Source of the DNA: a virus | Strand: one strand, 5' to 3' | IMG/VR virus record: IMGVR_UViG_3300026519_000039 | Span: 1 to 34,447 of that record | Length of the DNA stretch: 34,447 nucleotides | Shown: positions 9,358-17,236 of the stretch, one piece after another | How positions within the stretch are numbered: the first letter of the stretch is position 1 | How the letters are laid out: each line of letters starts with the position of its first letter | Made by a program: the position numbers and the translations under genes | The notes under the pieces: model-generated | Told to the model about the DNA's origin: nothing | Database searches by the model: none | The model's input: the letters and a program-made list of their open reading frames with translations, nothing else

Positions 9358-11835
9358 TCACCTCACGAATTCGATATCCAGCCCCAGCACCTGCAGTGGC
9401 CCGGGCCGCGGCTGCGTGATGCGCACGACAGGTGCAAGATCGAAGCCCAGCAGCCCATCGATGCGCGCCTCGCCGGTAAACAGCCGCTGCATCATCGGCA
9501 CATCTGCAGGCATATCCATGCGCTGCAAGGACACGGGCCACGGCCCATCCGTGCCGGTGCCGACAGCCAGCGATCCGGTTTCGTGCAGGCTCACGGTTAC
9601 CGCGTGAATGCGCATCGGCGCGCTTGGTGCACCTGTCAGCTCCGCCGGACGCAACGGCAACGTCTGCACCTGCGGGGCAATCCACAGCCCGACATGCACG
9701 TCTCTGGCTGGTGCTTCCAATGCCACTTGCCCGCCCTGCACCTGCAGCGGCCCCTGCACATCCCCATCGGCAAGCACCCACACCAGCCAGCCTTCAAGAT
9801 GATCAAGGCCGGAAACCGTATCGAATGGCGTGGAAGACTGCTGACGCACCACGCCATCGAACAGCACGTCTGCCTCTGCCCGCTGCAGGTAGAGCGCACC
9901 ACCGCGCGCCACGACCACGAACAGTGCATCCTTCTCCGTCGTAACGAGAGAGCGATACTGCCCACTGGCATCCTTCCACACGGATGCGCCAAGGATGTTC
10001 TGCTCGCGCATGCCGGCAAAAGCGACGACGCTTCCATCATCGCGCAGCAGGTAGAGCATATCGGCATCTTCGCCGCGCACGTTGCGGCGCCTGTCCATGT
10101 CCAGCGCACCGCGCATCATCTCGTGCCACAGGTAGCCTATCTGGGAAACGCCGTAGCTCGCTTCCACATCCGAATAGACGTATTCCTCCAACGTGCTGCC
10201 GCTGCTGCCGATGTAGATGGTGCTGCCGCGCAAGGGTGCCACGCGAGCCCCAGGCTTCGCCCCAATGTCTGCCGCAGGTATGTAACGTCGTGGCTTCTCT
10301 CGATCGATCTCATCGTTGTCCAGATAGAACACCTGAGTGCCGCAGAAGATTTGCAACACGCGCCCAGGCTGCAGGGCGACGATCCCTTCCGGGTCATCCA
10401 TGTCGATGCGGTCATAGATGCCACCCCCGGCACCTTCGAAATCGATGTCGAAATCGAAGTATTCACCCACACGGCTCATGAGCAAGGCGCGGTGCAGGCT
10501 CTTCGGGCCGCCAAGCAGCAGACGCCCCTGAAAGAAACAGCCACATGCCGGCCAACCGCGCGCATCGGAAATCACGGCCTCGCCACCAGGCCTGCCAACT
10601 TGCGTCTTCTCCACCTCGATGAAAGCCGTGGCGCTATCCACGAACACGCCTTCCATCAGCAGAAAGTCGCGCCCCTCGTTGCCCGTGCCGGTGAAGGTTA
10701 CCGTGAAGACGGTCAGGCCGTTCTCCGTCCCATCCACCACCGTGATGCCGGGATACACGTTCGGCAGGTCTTCCAGCGCCGCCTTGATGGCTGCGGCAAT
10801 GTCGGCAGTCGTGCCCGTCCACTGGATGGGCCTCGTCGTCGTGCCCTCACACGTCAGCGTGAAGCTCTTGTTGGTCTCTGGCGAGAGCGCGAACACTTTC
10901 TGAATGCAGGCTTGTGCGTTCGTGTAGGTCTCGTCCGGGAAGCGCTCGAGCGGCACGTTCTTCAGCGGCACGGCATCGCCCTGCCACTGGTCGTCTGCGC
11001 CCTGCCGCTGGATGCGCCACGGGCGCACGTCGTGATGGAACAGCAGCACCGTGTCCGCCTTCTGCGCCCATGTGAGCTGCTGCAATTGGCTTCCTGCATG
11101 TGCGCCAGGGGCTGCCGCCAGCCAGTTTCCATTGGCATCATGCACATCAACATGGCCGTCCGTCAGCACCAGCAGATAGACGTTGCCGCTCTCGCTGGTC
11201 ATGTCCACCAGCCGCGCTGCTTGTGGCAGCGCGCCTACACCATGCATGGCGATGCCGCCAAGCTCCAGCCAGCCGAAGCCACTCGCGGGCACGTCGATGA
11301 CCAGCCGCCAGTGGCGCGCCGTCATGCTCTCTCCAGGCGGCAAGGCAACCCGCCGATGCCGCTGCAAGGTGGAAACATCCAATGGGTGGCCGAAGTCCAT
11401 CCATGTCCCATTGACCTGCGCCTGCACGCGCAACGCACGTTCTGCCTTGCCGGCATCGACGCGATAGGCCAGCACGTCGAATGCCTGCACGATCACATCC
11501 TGCCCGGCATCGATCTCCACCACAACCTGCTGCCCGGCGGCCAACGCGCCGGTCTGCGTCAGCGTCGCCACATCGCCATCCGTCAACCATTGCGGCGCGC
11601 CACCAGCAGGCATGGATACGGTCATCGCCGACATGTCGTGCGGTGCGATATTATGTCGCAGCTTTCCGCAATGCACGAAGCCGGGCCTGCGCGCCAACGC
11701 GCCAACAGGCGTAACAACCACGTTTTCCGCCTGCGCCAGCGCCTGCCGCCACAGCTTCGTATCCTCGCGGCGATACGCGACAGGGTCTATCTGTCCTCTG
11801 GAGAAGCTGTTCTGGGTGTATCTGGCGCGTGCCAT
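9358..11835 (-). CDS. Tail tubular protein B (nozzle)
   Basis: 825 residues, the size and position expected for the T7 gp12-type nozzle protein that closes the short tail and binds the fibres. The N-terminus (MARARYTQNSFSRGQIDPVA) has the typical 'NF..G..sp...R.D' opening of this family, followed by ALAQAENVVVTPVGALARRPGF, also typical. The body is beta-rich, with repeated GTTTRPIQWTG and FTGTGNEG type segments. Strong ribosome site GGAGG before ATG 11835. It follows tail tubular protein A by 3 bp and precedes the ejection proteins. Confidence 0.88.
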   Translation of the reverse strand: MARARYTQNSFSRGQIDPVAYRREDTKLWRQALAQAENVVVTPVGALARRPGFVHCGKLRHNIAPHDMSAMTVSMPAGGAPQWLTDGDVATLTQTGALAAGQQVVVEIDAGQDVIVQAFDVLAYRVDAGKAERALRVQAQVNGTWMDFGHPLDVSTLQRHRRVALPPGESMTARHWRLVIDVPASGFGWLELGGIAMHGVGALPQAARLVDMTSESGNVYLLVLTDGHVDVHDANGNWLAAAPGAHAGSQLQQLTWAQKADTVLLFHHDVRPWRIQRQGADDQWQGDAVPLKNVPLERFPDETYTNAQACIQKVFALSPETNKSFTLTCEGTTTRPIQWTGTTADIAAAIKAALEDLPNVYPGITVVDGTENGLTVFTVTFTGTGNEGRDFLLMEGVFVDSATAFIEVEKTQVGRPGGEAVISDARGWPACGCFFQGRLLLGGPKSLHRALLMSRVGEYFDFDIDFEGAGGGIYDRIDMDDPEGIVALQPGRVLQIFCGTQVFYLDNDEIDREKPRRYIPAADIGAKPGARVAPLRGSTIYIGSSGSTLEEYVYSDVEASYGVSQIGYLWHEMMRGALDMDRRRNVRGEDADMLYLLRDDGSVVAFAGMREQNILGASVWKDASGQYRSLVTTEKDALFVVVARGGALYLQRAEADVLFDGVVRQQSSTPFDTVSGLDHLEGWLVWVLADGDVQGPLQVQGGQVALEAPARDVHVGLWIAPQVQTLPLRPAELTGAPSAPMRIHAVTVSLHETGSLAVGTGTDGPWPVSLQRMDMPADVPMMQRLFTGEARIDGLLGFDLAPVVRITQPRPGPLQVLGLDIEFVR

Positions 11836-11838
11836 ACC

Positions 11839-12453
11839 TCACCTCCAGCGCGCCGCGGACAGCCAGTTATGCGGCAGCAACCGCGTCTTGGGCGGGCGCG
11901 CCTGGCTATCCAGGCCGGCAGAGATGGCAAACTGCCCTCCGGCCCCCTCCAGCCCCGGCGTCCCGAAGGCCTCCTGCCGAAGCTGCTCGCGCAGCGCCCG
12001 GTCCTCCCGCACGGAAAGCGCGTAGCGGCTCGCCAGCGTCAGCACCATCAGCCGCCTGAAATGCCCCGGCCACGCATTCACGGGCGGCATCGTGCGGATG
12101 CGCGCATACACACTCTCCGCATTTGTCAGCACCCGCGTGCCATCCGCATCGTAGCTGAAATCCCGCAGCACACCGTTCGGCAGGCTCTCATACAGCAGCA
12201 GCGGCGGCCCCACGCGATCGGCTGGAAGCTGATAGGCATAGCGCCACGGCGTCGCATCGACGCCCTCAACCCTCGCCAACGGACGCAACGTGGTGGCGCT
12301 GAAACTCCATTCGCGGCGGCTCAGAAGGTCTTCAAGCGTGGCCCCGAACTCGAGCACGCGCGGATGCGTGGCCGTGGCCGTCTCGGCCTGCAACGGAGCG
12401 GCACCAATCTCCAGCAGGGCTTCGTTGATGATCTCCAGCGCACCACCAAGCAT
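11839..12453 (-). CDS. Tail tubular protein A (head-tail adaptor)
   Basis: 204 residues, similar in length to the T7 gp11-type adaptor that bridges portal and nozzle. Visible family features are the INEALLEIGAAPLQA opening, a HPRVLEFGATLEDLLSRREW helix with the usual (R/H)-x5-(W) ending, and a YAYQLPADRV segment. Position right before the nozzle gene supports the call. ATG 12453 follows GGAGTGGCGGC. The C-terminal 40 residues, rich in Arg and Pro, look disordered. Confidence 0.85.
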   Translation of the reverse strand: MLGGALEIINEALLEIGAAPLQAETATATHPRVLEFGATLEDLLSRREWSFSATTLRPLARVEGVDATPWRYAYQLPADRVGPPLLLYESLPNGVLRDFSYDADGTRVLTNAESVYARIRTMPPVNAWPGHFRRLMVLTLASRYALSVREDRALREQLRQEAFGTPGLEGAGGQFAISAGLDSQARPPKTRLLPHNWLSAARWR

Positions 12454-12519
12454 GCCGCCACTCCGTCATGGAAATGAACAGGCGGGCGGCCCGCAACATC
12501 GGCAGGCCGCCCGTTGGCG

Positions 12520-12789
12520 TCAGATGTTCACCACCTGCGCGATGCTGACCACGCCACCGGTAACGTCGGTTACCACCAGCAGCCGAAGTTGCGGCGTGGC
12601 ATCCACGTCCACCGTGGCGATGATCTGATCGCCCTTTTCCAGGATGTCCGCGACAGAGTTGAAGTATCCTGCCGCATTCACCGTTACCCAGTCGTCGTTC
12701 GTTACCAGCGAATACACGCCCGGGCTGGTATCGTTCGCGGCCACACCGCCATTGGCGATGCGCCTCAGATTGCCCTTTGCAAGAGCCAT
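12520..12789 (-). CDS. Small virion protein after capsid, possible decoration protein
   Basis: 89 residues with alternating beta-type composition and no Cys or membrane segment. Start at ATG 12789 with a very strong AAAGGAGG ribosome site, suggesting high expression. It lies 16 bp downstream of the major capsid gene and upstream of tail tubular protein A, the place where many phages encode a head-decoration or head-fibre protein. I do not recognise the family with certainty; the role is inferred from position, size and expression signals. Confidence 0.6.
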   Translation of the reverse strand: MALAKGNLRRIANGGVAANDTSPGVYSLVTNDDWVTVNAAGYFNSVADILEKGDQIIATVDVDATPQLRLLVVTDVTGGVVSIAQVVNI

Positions 12790-12805
12790 CGCTCACCTCC
12801 TTTCA

Positions 12806-13663
12806 TCATACAAGCGGCGCATCGGCCTTGGTCTTGATCTGCACGATGCCTTCCGGCTGGATAGCCTTCACCGCACCGTTGATGGTGGCGCGATGCAGCC
12901 ACCCCTTCTTCTCAGGCACCCAGTCCACCTTGAAGATGGTCTCGCCGTATTCGCCGTAGCCAAGCGCGGCTTCGTGCCAGGCGTAAGTCGTGCGTTCGCT
13001 GACGTTCAGCGGCAGCGCATCGTCTGGGAAGGGAATCCAGATCACGCCATCCCACATGCGCGGGGTGTCCACCGCCACCTTCATGAACGGCTCGTCAGAC
13101 ACGTATTCCCGCCCGGCGAACTGCTGATAGCCCATTAGCTGCTCCCAGGCGTTGCTGTCCAGCAGGCAGAACTTGCGCCCCGGCATCAGCGACGTGAACT
13201 TCTTCAGGCTCATCGCGATTTCACGCGCCAGGTTCAGCGTCATCGGTTGCAGTGGGTCGCCGAGCTGATGATCAGGCGCATAGGTCTGCGCCCCCAGCTC
13301 GTCGATGACCATCTCATCAGCCTTGCGGCCCAGCGCAGCCATGATGATGGTCTTCAGGTTGTCCTGCATCGAAGGCGTGATGTCGCCAAGCTGCGGCAGG
13401 TCCTTCTCGTAGATGTATTCCGCCGCATCCCAGTCTTCGATGTCCTTCGACACGACGTTGAGCGGGGCGTTCATCGTCTTCACGTTGTCGCCACGCTCGG
13501 TGCGGCTGGCCTTCCCCTTGCCCAGCACACGCCAGTGGATTTTCTCCGCACTCACGCGCTCCGGCGGCATCATCGTGCCGCGCAGGCGGAAGCCGTAGTC
13601 CTGATAGGCCAGATGGATGCGCCGGCTCCACGCATCCACGTAACCGTTCGGAATGCTCTGCAT
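12806..13663 (-). CDS. Major capsid protein
   Basis: 285 residues, the only abundant-shell candidate between scaffold and tail genes. The sequence has an N-terminal NGYVDAWSRRIHLAYQD helix region, a WDAAEYIYEKDLPQLGD segment, and a C-terminal part (GYGEYGETIFKVDWVPEKKG, HRATINGAVKAIQPEGI) fitting the HK97-fold capsids of BPP-1-like podoviruses. ATG 13663 follows GAGGA at 10 nt. The gene is preceded by its own candidate promoter (13789-13820), downstream of a terminator that ends the scaffold unit, which would allow capsid to be made in excess over scaffold. Confidence 0.85.
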   Translation of the reverse strand: MQSIPNGYVDAWSRRIHLAYQDYGFRLRGTMMPPERVSAEKIHWRVLGKGKASRTERGDNVKTMNAPLNVVSKDIEDWDAAEYIYEKDLPQLGDITPSMQDNLKTIIMAALGRKADEMVIDELGAQTYAPDHQLGDPLQPMTLNLAREIAMSLKKFTSLMPGRKFCLLDSNAWEQLMGYQQFAGREYVSDEPFMKVAVDTPRMWDGVIWIPFPDDALPLNVSERTTYAWHEAALGYGEYGETIFKVDWVPEKKGWLHRATINGAVKAIQPEGIVQIKTKADAPLV

Positions 13664-13788
13664 CGTCTTTCAGTCCTCGTTCATGTTCCTTTGCATGGAC
13701 GGGGACGATGGCCACCTGTGCGCCGGGCTGACCGCTCAGATGCGGCAGAGGCCGGCACGATTGCGGCGGGTCTATCCCTCTGCCGTCA

Positions 13789-13820
13789 AGCATAACCGCA
13801 CCAAAACAGGTGGTGAGGTT
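13789..13820 (-). promoter_or_regulatory. Candidate late promoter, copy 2 (capsid and tail)
   Basis: Minus strand AACCTCACC (13820-13812), 17-nt spacer, TATGCT (13794-13789). It shares CAAAACCTCACCACC with copy 1 and TATGCT with copy 3. Predicted start near 13782 gives a roughly 120-nt leader for the capsid gene. It sits just downstream of the terminator at 13833-13856, a logical place for a fresh promoter. Confidence 0.68.
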
Positions 13821-13832
13821 TTGATAGGCAAG

Positions 13833-13856
13833 AAAAACCCCGGCCTTGGGCCGGGG
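13833..13856 (-). terminator. Rho-independent terminator after scaffold
   Basis: On the minus strand CCCCGGCC (13856-13849) pairs with GGCCGGGG (13845-13838) across a 3-nt loop and is followed by TTTTTCTT. It lies 10 bp after the scaffold stop and ends the head-assembly transcription unit before the capsid promoter. Confidence 0.93.
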
Positions 13857-13865
13857 CTACATGGT

Positions 13866-14726
13866 TTAGAGGCCCGCCTGCGAGGCGTAGAAGGCGTTGA
13901 TCTTGCGATCTGCCTCCGCTCGGTAGGCCGGATCATGCTTCGGACTGCGGGTGTCGTAGCGCTCATCACGGATCAACGCATCCACGTCCGCCTGGCTCAT
14001 CGGCTGCGGCACGAAACCGGGCGCAGCACCGGGTACGGCATTCTCGTTGTTGCGCACCATCGTCATGATCTTCTCCAGCGCGCGCACGCCTGCCGCATCC
14101 ACGGCAAGGTCGAGCATGGCATCGGCTTCGGCCTCGCCAAGCACGCCACGCGTCTTCATCTGGTTGACGAAGTCGGCCACCGCGGCAAGGCGCTTCTTGC
14201 CAGCCTGCGCCATTTCTTCCGGCGTCTGCGCTCCGGCTTCCTCGCCCAGCGCCAGAAGCTCCTTTTCCACATCAATGGGCGGCTGCAACAACCCCGCCTC
14301 CGCCGCTTTCTCCAGAAAGGCAGGCACCGCTTTCCTGAACTGCTCGGTGCCAAGACCGGCCTGGTGCGCCACCTCGCGCCACAGCTTCAGTGCCGGGTCG
14401 TCATCGCCAAGCTGCACGCCCTTCTGCTTCAGCGTATCCGGCAGCTCGAACGTGTAGGCATCCGGCTTCTCCGGCACCGGCCCGGCCTGCTTGTGGGCTT
14501 TCTGGTAGCCCTCGTATGCCTTCCACACGTTCTGCAGCGTGGCCGTCGGATCATCGGCACGCATGTGTTCTGGCAGCCAATCCGGAGGCTGCCAGGAAGG
14601 TTGCGCACCACCTGCCGGCTGCGTGTCGCCCCCTGCATTCACGCCGCCATCGCCGACAGGTGGTGCGCCGTTGCCCCCAGCCGCAACACCTTCACCAACA
14701 CCAGGATCGATCGTCTGCTCCGTCAT
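13866..14726 (-). CDS. Capsid assembly scaffolding protein
   Basis: 286 residues, acidic, helical and low in hydrophobic core, as scaffolds are. The N-terminal 50 residues are Gly/Pro/Ala-rich and probably disordered; DWLPEHMRADDP followed by a KAYEGYQKA helix and DAYTFELPD is the typical opening of podovirus scaffolds. The C-terminus is a basic-acidic helix (DPAYRAEADRKINAFYASQ), where capsid-binding helices usually lie. ATGA overlap with the upstream gene (14723-14726). It directly precedes the terminator and capsid gene. Confidence 0.87.
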   Translation of the reverse strand: MTEQTIDPGVGEGVAAGGNGAPPVGDGGVNAGGDTQPAGGAQPSWQPPDWLPEHMRADDPTATLQNVWKAYEGYQKAHKQAGPVPEKPDAYTFELPDTLKQKGVQLGDDDPALKLWREVAHQAGLGTEQFRKAVPAFLEKAAEAGLLQPPIDVEKELLALGEEAGAQTPEEMAQAGKKRLAAVADFVNQMKTRGVLGEAEADAMLDLAVDAAGVRALEKIMTMVRNNENAVPGAAPGFVPQPMSQADVDALIRDERYDTRSPKHDPAYRAEADRKINAFYASQAGL

Positions 14727-15022
14727 CTCTCGATCTCCTTTCCATCGCGCATCGCCAGGATGATGCGGGCGATGCTGTTCTGCCCTTCACGAAAGTGCCC
14801 GTAATCCACCCGCGTTTCCCTGTCCGCGCGCAATCCCAGCGGGTGCCATGTCTCACGTTCCAGCGTAACGCCCATCAACCAACGCAGAAACGTCTTGCCG
14901 TCTTCCGTGTCAAGCATCCTGCGCACGGCCATCTGGACTTCTCGATCTTCTTCCTTCGGCAGCGGCATAGCATCGCGCTCGCGCGCCTTCTCGATTGCGC
15001 TCCAGCCACGCTTTGCGCTCAT
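14723..15022 (-). CDS. Bbp19-like small protein
   Basis: 99 residues. The pattern GKTFLRWLM followed by FREGQNSIARIILAM matches the small Bbp19 family of BPP-1-like phages, encoded between portal and scaffold. Function of the family is not established. ATGA overlaps join it to portal (15019-15022) and scaffold (14723-14726), so the three are translationally coupled and probably act together in head assembly. Confidence 0.72.
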   Translation of the reverse strand: MSAKRGWSAIEKARERDAMPLPKEEDREVQMAVRRMLDTEDGKTFLRWLMGVTLERETWHPLGLRADRETRVDYGHFREGQNSIARIILAMRDGKEIER

Positions 15023-16596
15023 GCCGCACCTCCTTGCATCACCTGCAATGCAGGCCCTTCACCTTCCTGTGGCTGGCCACCTGCCTGCGCCGCCATCTGC
15101 ATGGCTTGCATCTGCGCCATCTGCCGCTGCATCTGCTCGCGCTCCTCCGGGCTGCGGATGAACCGCGCCGGCACGCCCAGCGCCTCGCCCATGTCGCCGC
15201 CAATGTCCTCCACCTTCGCCGCCAGCATCGCCATCTCCGGCCCCATCGCCTGCAGCATCTCAAGCCACTGCAGCACAGGCTCCATCGCCGAAACGCGTCG
15301 CGCCTGCCCGATCGGACTCAACACCTGCATCTTCGTGAACACGTCATCAAGCACAGGCAGGAAATCGATCACACCTGCCCGATGCAGAAGCTCCAGCGAC
15401 CGGCTCACCAGCGGGCGGATCAGCTCGCCGGTGATGCGCGCATCGATGCCGGCCCAGTCCATCGCCAGCTTCTTCTGCCGCTCCGCCACCTCCAGCGCCG
15501 TGCGCACCGTCTTCGCGCCAGTAGGCAACTGGTCATCGAACCCGGCTTGCTTGATCTGCATGCGCTCGTCCTCGATGACGAGCTGCGCAATGTCGAACTT
15601 CGACGGAATGTCCACCCGCTCCAGCGTGCTGCCGTATGCGCCGCCAGTCGCCTTCACCGCCCAGAACTCGCCAGGCGTAAACTGCACCATGTCCGGATTG
15701 AACACGCCATCCTCGCGGTAGGCCCACACGCCGTAGATTGCGAATGCCGCTGCCTTCAGCGCATATTCCCGCGCCACGTTCACCGTCTTCACGAACGGCA
15801 GCGCCAGGTGCGCAGGCCCCACCGCCTGAGCCTGTCCGGGCATCACGAACATGCGTGGCGTGATCCACATGCACGTGCGCTCGCGCGCTTCGTGGATCAC
15901 CTGCTCGCCGTTCTCCTTCGCCATCACCACCGTGCGCCACGGGCGCGCCGAATGGCCAGCCTCGTGCCGCGTGTAGACGGTAACCGTAACCGTCTTGTCC
16001 TGCTCCTTCTCGATGATCTCCTTGAGCCGGTCTGAGAACCGGCCATCAGGCCACATTTCGGGAAGCTGCTCCGCAGGCCACGCGCGCCGCCACACGATGC
16101 CGGCCACCTCGCCCCACGGGTTCAGCTCCAGCGCAATTTCACGGATGGGCACTGACACACACTTCAGCACACTGCCGGACGGCCCTGGAACAACCATCAG
16201 CGCGCCCTGCCCGGCGAACAGGTCGTAATACATCTCAGGCCCGGCCCGCCAGAAATTGCCGGCTTCCAGCGCCGCCATCACCACTGCCGGCAGCGGCTCG
16301 TGCTTCACCCGGAAATCATGCCGGGTCGCCCTGTCCGTGATCGCCGCGCCAGGCTCCAGCGCGAAGAACGTGTCATACGCCGGCGTAACGTCGCCCACCA
16401 TGCGCTGGCTGAACTGCACATTTGCCCGCATGCCGGTGCCGTCGAAAATCAGGTCCATGTCCGGCGTGCCAGGCGCAATGCCGTCCTGCGGCGCACGCCA
16501 CGGCGCAATGTAGCGGTGAATGTCATCCAGCGTCGCACGCCACCGCTCCGCCGCGTTCCATACACGCTCAGCGCGCTTGTATGCCCGCAATTCCAT
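15019..16596 (-). CDS. Portal (head-tail connector) protein
   Basis: 525 residues, the usual length of podovirus portal proteins of the 'head to tail connecting' family. N-terminal AYKRAERVWNAAERWRATLD helix, IAPW, then DLIFDGTGMRANVQFSQRMV, which is characteristic (FDgTg...a...fa). The C-terminus is Met/Gln-rich (EREQMQRQMAQMQAMQMAAQ) and is likely a helical barrel. It forms the dodecameric channel through which DNA is packaged and ejected. ATG 16596 overlaps the preceding stop as TGATG. It lies downstream of the terminase genes, as usual. Confidence 0.92.
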   Translation of the reverse strand: MELRAYKRAERVWNAAERWRATLDDIHRYIAPWRAPQDGIAPGTPDMDLIFDGTGMRANVQFSQRMVGDVTPAYDTFFALEPGAAITDRATRHDFRVKHEPLPAVVMAALEAGNFWRAGPEMYYDLFAGQGALMVVPGPSGSVLKCVSVPIREIALELNPWGEVAGIVWRRAWPAEQLPEMWPDGRFSDRLKEIIEKEQDKTVTVTVYTRHEAGHSARPWRTVVMAKENGEQVIHEARERTCMWITPRMFVMPGQAQAVGPAHLALPFVKTVNVAREYALKAAAFAIYGVWAYREDGVFNPDMVQFTPGEFWAVKATGGAYGSTLERVDIPSKFDIAQLVIEDERMQIKQAGFDDQLPTGAKTVRTALEVAERQKKLAMDWAGIDARITGELIRPLVSRSLELLHRAGVIDFLPVLDDVFTKMQVLSPIGQARRVSAMEPVLQWLEMLQAMGPEMAMLAAKVEDIGGDMGEALGVPARFIRSPEEREQMQRQMAQMQAMQMAAQAGGQPQEGEGPALQVMQGGAA

Positions 16597-16847
16597 CAAA
16601 GCTGCGAATCCATGTCATCGAGATAGCTCAACAGTCCGCGCCGTCCCGTGCTTCGCATGCCGGCGGCCATTTTCTGCTCCTTCTCCGCCTTCTTCCGCTC
16701 CTCGAAGGCCCGGCGGCGCGCCAAGGCCTCCTTTTCGGCCGCCAGGCGCGCCTGCTCTCGCGCCGCCGCCCGCCGCGCCTTCTTCGCACTGCGGATGCCA
16801 AGCACCGTGCCCACAACAGAGGCAATCGCCGAAATCACTCCTGCCAT
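16596..16847 (-). CDS. Small protein with hydrophobic N-terminus and coiled coil
   Basis: 83 residues. Residues 1-18 (MAGVISAIASVVGTVLGI) are hydrophobic, and residues 20-65 are a very basic Ala/Arg/Lys/Glu coiled coil. GGGAG lies 8 nt before ATG 16847. TGATG couplings on both sides join it to the upstream gene and the portal. Similar small helical proteins are common near the portal in short-tailed phages and are probably minor virion parts. I do not recognise a named family. Confidence 0.62.
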   Translation of the reverse strand: MAGVISAIASVVGTVLGIRSAKKARRAAAREQARLAAEKEALARRRAFEERKKAEKEQKMAAGMRSTGRRGLLSYLDDMDSQL

Positions 16848-17236
16848 CAGCTCATCTCCCAATATTCGATGCCGCTGCTGCGGCACGCCACCAGCCGATG
16901 CATGCCAAGCAGCTTCGCCAACCGCGCGCCGCTCTCAGCCGTTACCGGCACCAGCAGCGGCAACGCATCCGCCGCCGCCAATCCGCGCACGAAACGACTG
17001 CTTACCCGCACAAACGAGCATAACCACAACCGCAGCACTGGTGAGGTTACGAACCACAGCAATCGCATCTCTTCCAGCCGCGCCACGCCAATCAAGGCAA
17101 CGACACCATCAGGCGCAAGCACGACCCACAAGTCGCTGACCAGTATCTGATCATCCAGCTCCGGCCTGTCAGCCGCCAGACACTGCCGTACCTCCAGCGC
17201 CCGCGACTGACTGCACCTGATGATGTTCACCGCCAT
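16847..17236 (-). CDS. GNAT-like virion-associated protein (possible gp13-like)
   Basis: 129 residues with a mixed alpha/beta pattern reminiscent of GNAT folds: an N-terminal helix, LWVVLAPDGVVALIGVARL strands, RLLWFVTSP strand, and a helix near GARLAKLLGMHRL. A clear acetyl-CoA loop (R/Q-x-x-G-x-G/A) is not evident, so catalysis is doubtful. It overlaps TerL by 10 bp and the next gene by one base. Small GNAT-like proteins occur beside the portal in several podoviruses. A candidate late promoter (17017-17048) lies inside its coding sequence. Confidence 0.5.
   Translation of the reverse strand: MAVNIIRCSQSRALEVRQCLAADRPELDDQILVSDLWVVLAPDGVVALIGVARLEEMRLLWFVTSPVLRLWLCSFVRVSSRFVRGLAAADALPLLVPVTAESGARLAKLLGMHRLVACRSSGIEYWEMS
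17017..17048 (-). promoter_or_regulatory. Candidate late promoter, copy 3 (head assembly)
   Basis: Minus strand AACCTCACC (17048-17040), 17-nt spacer, TATGCT (17022-17017). Same spacing as copies 1 and 2, and the bases before TATGCT are similar to copy 2 (both have GCGGTT nearby). Located inside the GNAT-like gene, it would drive the small coiled-coil gene, portal, Bbp19-like gene and scaffold up to the terminator at 13833-13856. Confidence 0.62.

Noticed and set aside
9133-12477. A very long open frame (over 1100 codons) on the plus strand
   Set aside because: It runs antisense to the capsid-tail genes, has His/Arg/Gln-rich nonsense composition, no ribosome site, and arises from GC codon bias on the opposite strand.
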